Shown here: positions 27,734 through 32,055 of the stretch, in pieces
How positions within the stretch are numbered: position 1 is the stretch's first letter
Layout: every line of letters begins with the position of its first letter
NCBI GenBank assembly: GCA_944412445.1
Contig: CALYBJ010000030.1
Location: forward strand, 1 to 32,055
Source: an uncultured Clostridia bacterium
Lineage (GTDB): Bacteria; Bacillota; Clostridia; Oscillospirales; Acutalibacteraceae
Length of the DNA stretch: 32,055 nucleotides
Direction of reading: 5' to 3'
The notes under the pieces: model-generated
Databases searched by the model: none
Told to the model about the DNA's origin: nothing
The model's input: only the letters and a program-made list of their open reading frames with translations
Translations under genes and position numbers: made by a program

Positions 27734-28447
27734 ATGTTTATTTCAAAAGAACTGATGAAGTTATGCGCTCTTGAAATGGGTGTTGAATTAAGTGACGAGG
27801 CGGCAGATAAATTTGATTTTTACGCTTCATACCTATGCGAGTATAATGAAAAAGTTAATCTTACGGCTATTACTGACCCCGATGAAATTGTTATAAAGCA
27901 TTTTGCCGACAGCCTTGCGGTTATAAAGTACGGAAAAATTAAGGAAAACTGTAAGTTTGCTGATGTGGGAACAGGAGCGGGCTTTCCGGGAGTACCTCTT
28001 TTAATAGCCTGTCCCGGTTTGAAGCTTACGCTTTTTGATGCCGTTAATAAAAAGCTTGAATTTTTAAGGAGCCTTGCCGGTGAGCTGGGACTTAAAGCCG
28101 ATATTGTCCATATGAGAGCCGAAGACGCAGGAAAAGATAATGTTTACCGTGAAACATTTGACTGCGTATCTGCCAGAGCCGTGGCTCAGCTTCGTGTTCT
28201 TTCAGAATTCTGTCTGCCTCTTGTAAAGCCCGAGGGTATGTTCATTTCCATGAAAGGCAGTATTTCTCCCGAAGAAAGAGAAAACGGTTACGCCGCTTTT
28301 TCAAAGCTGGGAGGTAAATTATATGACAGCGTCTTTTATAAAATTCATAACGGTGATGAGAGAAATATAATTTTAGTAAAAAAAGTTTCGCATACTTCGC
28401 CAAAATACCCCCGAAATATGTCCCAAATTTCCAAAAAACCTTTATAA
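27734..28447 (+). CDS. rsmG: 16S rRNA (guanine-527-N7)-methyltransferase RsmG
   Basis: RsmG (GidB), 237 residues, uses S-adenosylmethionine to methylate G527 of 16S rRNA. The cofactor motif is FADVGTGAGFPGVPLLIA (about 78-95). YNEKVNLTAITDPDEIVIKHFADSL upstream of it is typical of the family, as is the later DCVSARAVAQL. I placed the start at ATG 27734, with AGGACAGGA just before it. A frame open back to 27644 adds 30 residues foreign to the family. Loss of RsmG gives low-level streptomycin resistance in other bacteria. The last residues (HTSPKYPRNMSQISKKP) are an unusual basic tail. Confidence 0.95.
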   Translation: MFISKELMKLCALEMGVELSDEAADKFDFYASYLCEYNEKVNLTAITDPDEIVIKHFADSLAVIKYGKIKENCKFADVGTGAGFPGVPLLIACPGLKLTLFDAVNKKLEFLRSLAGELGLKADIVHMRAEDAGKDNVYRETFDCVSARAVAQLRVLSEFCLPLVKPEGMFISMKGSISPEERENGYAAFSKLGGKLYDSVFYKIHNGDERNIILVKKVSHTSPKYPRNMSQISKKPL

Positions 28448-28507
28448 GCTGTCTTTTATAATCAAATAATTTAATTTTTACCTTACAAAATTCTTTTAAA
28501 TTTTTAT

Positions 28508-28551
28508 ATCCGCCGTGCTATATTGTTGTTGCAGCAGTAAGTACGGCGGAT
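28508..28551 (+). promoter_or_regulatory. Inverted repeat in front of the ParB-like gene
   Basis: ATCCGCCGT (28508-28516) and ACGGCGGAT (28543-28551) pair over nine bases across a 26-base loop and lie 24 bases before the GTG start. A TATATT at 28519-28524 inside the loop could be a -10 element, in which case the arms flank the promoter like an operator. Otherwise it is an RNA hairpin ahead of the ribosome-binding site. Confidence 0.5.
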
Positions 28552-28575
28552 TTATTTTGTAAGAGGTGCAAAAAG

Positions 28576-29400
28576 GTGAAAATAAAATCTAACCAGAAGT
28601 ACAAGTCCGCAGGAACGATTTTATTAATACCTCTTGAAGAGATTAAACCAAATCCTTTTCAGCCAAGAAAGGATTTTGACGAAGCCGGACTGCAAAGGCT
28701 TGCTCTTTCCGTAAGGTATAACGGAATTATTCAGCCTCTTGTTATCAGAAAAGCTGATTCCGGATACTGTCTTATTTCCGGTGAAAGACGGCTCCGTGCC
28801 GCCGGAATCGTAGGTTTAAAGACTGTTCCTTGTATAGTGATGTCAGCTACTGATTTTGAAAGTGCTGTTTTTTCTGTAATTGAAAATATACAGCGAAGGG
28901 AATTGATTGAAAATGAGAAAAACGAGGCGGTTGAAGCTGTCTGCCGTCAGTTTTTCGCCGACAGAGATAAAATAAAAGAGCGTTTAGGCTTAATAGGTAC
29001 TGATTTAAGCGGTTTTTCCCTTGAAGTCCGTAATAAAATCAAAGAAAAAAATCTTACTGATGAGCAAATAAGTGAGCTTTTAAAGCTTAAAAACAGTGAA
29101 AAAATCGGTGATGTTATTGATTATATATCGGAAAACAGCCTGACAGCCGGCGAAACAGTAGAATATATAAAAAATTTAAACTCTCCTGTTATTCGTCCTC
29201 AGCCTAAATTCAAAAAGCTGAAGGATATAAGAATTTTTGTAAACACCATTAAACACGCGGTAGATACTATGCAAGCTGTAGGTATAAACGCTGTTTCCGC
29301 AGAACATGAAACTGATGCTTATTACGAATATGTTGTGCGGATACCGAAAACGACAACCTCTCCTGTCAGTTCGGAGCGTTATGCCGGCAGCGCAGTATAG
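28576..29400 (+). CDS. ParB/Noc-like protein with abnormal DNA-binding domain
   Basis: This 274-residue protein lies in the position of noc/parB next to rsmG. The N-terminal ParB/CTPase domain looks intact: IKPNPFQPRKDF (23-34), the CTP-binding GERRLRAA (69-76) and ENIQRREL (103-110). The middle domain normally has a helix-turn-helix ending in KSRSxVANxLRLL. Here ERLGL (135-139) is followed by IGTDLSGFSLEV, about five residues shorter and without the conserved Ser and Asn-Leu-Arg, so the parS/NBS recognition helix seems lost or rebuilt. The C-terminal part (about 215-274) is not clearly a ParB dimerisation domain. Translation starts at GTG 28576 after AAGAGGTG. It could be a CTP switch with a new target. 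A regular ParA/ParB pair would have to be elsewhere. Confidence 0.85.
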   Translation: MKIKSNQKYKSAGTILLIPLEEIKPNPFQPRKDFDEAGLQRLALSVRYNGIIQPLVIRKADSGYCLISGERRLRAAGIVGLKTVPCIVMSATDFESAVFSVIENIQRRELIENEKNEAVEAVCRQFFADRDKIKERLGLIGTDLSGFSLEVRNKIKEKNLTDEQISELLKLKNSEKIGDVIDYISENSLTAGETVEYIKNLNSPVIRPQPKFKKLKDIRIFVNTIKHAVDTMQAVGINAVSAEHETDAYYEYVVRIPKTTTSPVSSERYAGSAV

Positions 29401-29449
29401 ATTCTATATATATCCATATCTTTTTCTTTCACACCCACATCCAACAGTG

Positions 29450-29485
29450 AACAGCCGGTCAGCCGCCGGCTGTTTGCTGTTTTTA
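29450..29485 (+). terminator. Rho-independent terminator
   Basis: AACAGCCGG (29450-29458) pairs with CCGGCTGTT (29466-29474), followed by TTTGCTGTTTTT. It ends the rsmG-parB transcript just before the convergent ATPase gene. Confidence 0.8.
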
Positions 29486-29486
29486 A

Positions 29487-30581
29487 TTATGTTTCACGTG
29501 AAACATCGTCTTTGAATATGTTTTTTACAAGCTTTTCCGTTTCCTTTGAAGCTCCCTCGAAGTCCATTGCCGATATGTAATAGCTCTCCAAAACATCGTG
29601 GGCAGCCTTTGCGGCTTCAAGCTTTTTAATTGCCTCCCCTAAAATTTCGGTTCTTGTTTTTTTGATAAATAATAGCTTGTTTTTGCTTTCCTTTAACTGT
29701 GACTGATTTATAAACCTGTCAGCGTGTACAGTCTTATCAGCTTTCAATATTAACGGATGATAGCTGTTTGATGTGGTAAAACAGAGCTTCAGCTCGGGAA
29801 AAATAATATGCTCAAGCTTTTCTGCCGGATTCATGGGACAATAGCAGAGTATCATATCAATATTTTTTTCTTTTGCCTTTTCTGCAAGCATTTTTAATAT
29901 TGCGGATGAGGCGATTCCGTATTCATCTTTTATTGATATAATTCTGTCGCACAAGTTTTTTACAGTGTCGTATTCAACCGCTATTCCCAAAGGCGTTAAT
30001 GCGCTTAAAAACCTTTTTTGAATTTTGCAGGGTTTGGAAAGCTTTTTGCCCAGCTCCTTCTCCCCTGTTCTTTCGGCAAACCTTTCCGCCTTTTCATAAT
30101 TAATTAAAGGCTTGATTATCTTTGCCGTATCGCAGTCAAGAATCCTTGCTGCTTTTAAATATTTAACGCATTTTTTATGCTCGTTGGAATTCTGTATTGT
30201 AATTCTTCTTATTTCCTGACTGCTGCCTCTGAGCTTTTCCGAATCCCAATACTGACCCATGTTAATTGTCTCCTCACAGACTCCCGGAAAAACAGGGTCT
30301 ATAACATGAGGCGAGGTGCCGTCTGCAACGGCAGTTTTAAGCTGAGGAATAATAATTCCGTCAAGACTTAAAGGGTCAGATGAACAGGGAACCAGCTCAA
30401 CATCAAAGCCTCTTTTATCTGCTTCCTTGGCGGCAGCCTTCATTAATGATGACTTCCCTGTTCCGGGGCCGCCTTTTATTATATACATTTTCCAGTCGTC
30501 ATAAGGATCATAAAGCTCGTTAAAAAGCGATACAAAGCCTTCCGGTGTATTTGCTCCCAAAAAAAACTGAGTTGCGCTCAT
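29487..30581 (-). CDS. P-loop ATPase of the PRK06851-like family
   Basis: This is a 364-residue cytoplasmic ATPase. The first P-loop is intact (IIKGGPGTGKSSLMK, 34-48). The following VPCSSDPLSLDGIIIPQL and GTSPHVIDPVFPG segments are typical of the family known to me as PRK06851, which is common in spore-forming Bacillota and of unknown function. Those proteins have a second P-loop after a TPxG segment. Here TPLGIAVEYD (196-205) is present, but the second loop reads ISIKDEYGIASSAILKML (215-232) without the Gly-Lys-Ser, so that site is probably dead. CGGAGG precedes ATG 30581. The last codons (DVSRET) overlap a perfect parS site, and a second parS lies 65 bases upstream of the start. Confidence 0.85.
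   Translation of the reverse strand: MSATQFFLGANTPEGFVSLFNELYDPYDDWKMYIIKGGPGTGKSSLMKAAAKEADKRGFDVELVPCSSDPLSLDGIIIPQLKTAVADGTSPHVIDPVFPGVCEETINMGQYWDSEKLRGSSQEIRRITIQNSNEHKKCVKYLKAARILDCDTAKIIKPLINYEKAERFAERTGEKELGKKLSKPCKIQKRFLSALTPLGIAVEYDTVKNLCDRIISIKDEYGIASSAILKMLAEKAKEKNIDMILCYCPMNPAEKLEHIIFPELKLCFTTSNSYHPLILKADKTVHADRFINQSQLKESKNKLLFIKKTRTEILGEAIKKLEAAKAAHDVLESYYISAMDFEGASKETEKLVKNIFKDDVSRET
29490..29505. promoter_or_regulatory. parS: parS site 1, inside the ATPase coding sequence
   Basis: TGTTTCACGTGAAACA is the full 16-base parS consensus and a perfect palindrome, here extended by one A/T pair on each side. It forms the last five-odd codons of the ATPase gene. ParB loads here for chromosome segregation; its place about 3.5 kb from oriC is usual. 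Confidence 0.97.
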
Positions 30582-30645
30582 ATATAAAAACCTCCGAAAA
30601 ATAATTACAGTTTAATATATGCGCCTTAAATTTGTCCTGACACAA

Positions 30646-30661
30646 TGTTTCACGTGAAACA
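30646..30661. promoter_or_regulatory. parS: parS site 2, upstream of the ATPase gene
   Basis: This is a second perfect TGTTTCACGTGAAACA, in the gap between the ATPase gene and sleB, 1,156 bases from the first. ParB bound here could also affect ATPase transcription. Confidence 0.97.
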
Positions 30662-30689
30662 ATTTTTTTAATGTCGTATTGCTATATTA

Positions 30690-30709
30690 ATAAGTATATA
30701 TATACTTAT
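30690..30709. repeat. 20-base perfect A/T-rich palindrome
   Basis: ATAAGTATATATATACTTAT is perfectly self-complementary. It lies between parS site 2 and the end of sleB, and may be a regulator-binding site or a weak hairpin. Confidence 0.7.
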
Positions 30710-30718
30710 ATATGTAAT

Positions 30719-30735
30719 AACCGGAATATCCGGTT
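30719..30735 (-). terminator. Weak terminator-like hairpin at the end of sleB
   Basis: AACCGGA and TCCGGTT pair over seven bases with a three-base loop and overlap the sleB stop codon. There is no T-run on the minus strand, so termination may be inefficient and sleB transcripts may run into the ATPase gene. Confidence 0.45.
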
Positions 30736-31465
30736 AAGTGCAGAAATAGTGTCTTCCTATAACCGCTATAACAGGCCGTGACAGCATCCATTTGTTTGTA
30801 GTCTTTGAAGGATTGTAATAATATATTGCGCCGCCGGAGGGATCCCAGCCGTTTATTGCGTCCTGTGCGGCTTTTTTTGCCGTGGCGCTTGGTTCCACTG
30901 ACCAGTTGTTGTCATAAACGCAGTCAAAGGCTCCGGACTGGTAAACTACCCCGGAAATGGAATTAGGAAAGGAAGAATGTTCAACCCTGTTAAGAATAAC
31001 GGCTCCTACAGCCACCTGACCTGTATAGCTTTCCCCTCTTGCTTCGCCTTCGATTACTTTGGCAAGAAGGTAAATGTCGTTTGAAGAATAACCGGAAGAA
31101 GACCCTGAGCCTAAACCTAAATATAATAAAGTTTTAGGTCCCGCAATGCCGTCTGCCGTAATTCCGCAGTTTTTCTGAAAAGCTATAACGGCGTTTTTTG
31201 TTTGTGTGCCGTATATTCCGTCAACCGAGCCTTTATAATAACCCAGCTGTTTGAGTTTCGTCTGAATTTGCCTGACTTCGGTGCCTCTTGAACCGTATTT
31301 TGATAAAACATAAACGCCCTCCTGCTCATTACCGGAATTGACATTGTAAATATCTGCAGTGTACTGAATGACGGAAGACATAAGTAAAACCAGTAAAATT
31401 ATAACTAAGACCTGCCATACCTTCTTTAGGTTTTTTAAATTAAAAAAGGATTTAATGTTTTTCAT
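30734..31465 (-). CDS. sleB: Spore-cortex-lytic-enzyme-like hydrolase (SleB type)
   Basis: This is a peptidoglycan hydrolase of 243 residues. A basic start and one hydrophobic helix (16-35) act as signal or anchor. A PG_binding_1 domain follows (about 55-115, GSRGTEVRQIQTKLKQLGYYKGSVDGIYG). A Gly/Ser linker leads to the SleB/Hydrolase_2 lytic transglycosylase domain (128-243), with the catalytic Glu expected in KVIEGEARGE (139-144) and the family's AVGAVILNRVEHSSFPNSI. SleB-type enzymes open the spore cortex at germination, which marks the organism as a likely spore former. Paralogues used in vegetative cells exist, so the name is by family. AGGGGAG precedes ATG 31465. Confidence 0.9.
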   Translation of the reverse strand: MKNIKSFFNLKNLKKVWQVLVIILLVLLMSSVIQYTADIYNVNSGNEQEGVYVLSKYGSRGTEVRQIQTKLKQLGYYKGSVDGIYGTQTKNAVIAFQKNCGITADGIAGPKTLLYLGLGSGSSSGYSSNDIYLLAKVIEGEARGESYTGQVAVGAVILNRVEHSSFPNSISGVVYQSGAFDCVYDNNWSVEPSATAKKAAQDAINGWDPSGGAIYYYNPSKTTNKWMLSRPVIAVIGRHYFCT

Positions 31466-31631
31466 TATCGAGACTCCCCTGTTCTAATCATTCCATAAAT
31501 TAATACACATATATTTTCTGTAATTGTATTGTAAAAATGACGATAAAATTGTGGTTAAGGAGTATTAAAATACCAACATATTGTATTGAAAAAACGGCAT
31601 AATAAAAAGGATAAAAAAATGAAAAAAAGGT
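31466..31631. other. Gene-free spacer between sleB and the rRNA promoters
   Basis: This is A+T-rich sequence without a convincing gene. Together with the promoters and leader below it makes up the 529-base gap before the 16S gene. The sleB promoter must lie here, but I cannot choose between several A+T-rich candidates or show a sporulation-sigma-type one. Confidence 0.5.
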
Positions 31632-31661
31632 GTTGACAAAGGCGGTTTAAATGTGATATTA
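31632..31661 (+). promoter_or_regulatory. rRNA promoter P1
   Basis: TTGACA (31632-31637), an 18-base spacer and TATTAT (31656-31661) form a good promoter, with an A-rich upstream stretch that could act as an UP element. Confidence 0.85.
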
Positions 31662-31746
31662 TATGCAAGCCGCAAAGGTAAGGGACAGCACCTTGACTGA
31701 GTAAACTTCCCTTTTACGAAAACGACAAAAAAAATTAAAAAAACTC

Positions 31747-31775
31747 TTGACAAACACGAAAAGCTGTGATATAAT
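31747..31775 (+). promoter_or_regulatory. rRNA promoter P2
   Basis: TTGACA (31747-31752), 17 bases and TATAAT (31770-31775) form a consensus promoter preceded by an A tract. Tandem P1/P2 promoters are usual for rRNA operons in Bacillota. Confidence 0.93.
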
Positions 31776-31994
31776 AATCAAGCACTTGACGAGAGGACAA
31801 GAAAATTCCTCCTCAAGAGTATAGATTGGACCTTGAAAATTAAACAACGACGAACAAGAAAAGGAACCCTGAGATTTAAAGTAAGTTGAAAAACTTGCGA
31901 CAGAATTCTGGAAAACAGAAAAAGTGTCAGCAATGACGTAAGAGCAGATAAAAGCTCTAAGAATGATTTATACAGCGAAAGCTGATAGATACAA
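31776..31994 (+). other. rRNA leader with a row of small hairpins
   Basis: This is the transcribed leader before 16S. It has an imperfect hairpin near 31785-31819 and the CCTTGAAAATTAAACA segment (31831-31846) that resembles rRNA spacer/leader sequences of Bacillota. Five short stem-loops follow in series: 31881-31898 (GAAA loop), 31906-31920, 31926-31937 (GCAA loop), 31941-31958 and 31973-31984 (GAAA loop). Roles in antitermination or processing are likely but not shown. Confidence 0.7.

Positions 31995-32055
<61 letters not shown>

Noticed and set aside
28448..30733. Noc-binding sites (ATTTCCCGGGAAAT) near the noc-position gene
   Set aside because: None found. Only canonical parS palindromes are present.

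Overview
The window is a replication-origin region of a low-G+C, endospore-forming member of the Bacillota. It is most likely a clostridium of the Ruminococcaceae/Oscillospiraceae type. The evidence is the gene order rsmG-noc/parB | dnaA-dnaN-rlbA-recF-remB-gyrB-gyrA, a SleB-type cortex hydrolase, a dockerin protein with Thr-rich linkers, and canonical parS sites. The species assignment is inference.

Layout. 1-60: the last bases of a tRNA gene and its terminator. 208-2640: a very A+T-rich orphan gene for an 810-residue membrane protein of unknown function. 2823-5297: a YtrA-type GntR regulator, an ABC ATPase and a permease behind a promoter/operator, then a small P-loop kinase. 5386-8194: an AraC regulator divergent from a pair of aminoglycoside-phosphotransferase-like kinases. 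8311-14160: four minus-strand genes (anchored SGNH esterase, secreted PPC-repeat protein, metallophosphoesterase, CDF transporter lacking its C-terminal domain). 14293-15994: a LacA/Maa-type acetyltransferase and a secreted protein with an N-terminal dockerin. 16058-25607 (minus): a mannonate-oxidoreductase-like SDR, an LCP ligase, gyrA, gyrB, remB, recF, rlbA and dnaN, tightly packed and probably largely co-transcribed. 25608-26112: the origin. 26113-27441: dnaA (minus). 27734-29400 (plus): rsmG and a ParB-like gene. 29487-31465 (minus): a P-loop ATPase flanked by two perfect parS sites, and sleB. 31632-32055 (plus): tandem promoters, leader and first bases of a 16S rRNA gene.

The origin is the most interesting part. 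The dnaA-dnaN gap contains no canonical TTATCCACA DnaA box. It carries instead a family of TGTT(C/T)AAAA 9-mers (reverse complement TTTTGAACA), two of them abutting a G+C-rich step, a DnaA-trio-like run (TAG-TAA-TAG-AAG-TAG) and an A+T-rich segment. This is the order of the basal unwinding system known from Bacillus subtilis. The encoded DnaA has a changed DNA-recognition motif (GGKKHSTVKHS where family members usually have GGRDHTTVLHA). I propose that initiator and origin boxes have co-diverged.

A second unusual theme is segregation. The ParB-like protein in the noc position keeps the CTP-binding motifs but appears to have lost the normal recognition helix, while two perfect parS sites lie nearby, one of them inside the last codons of the ATPase gene.
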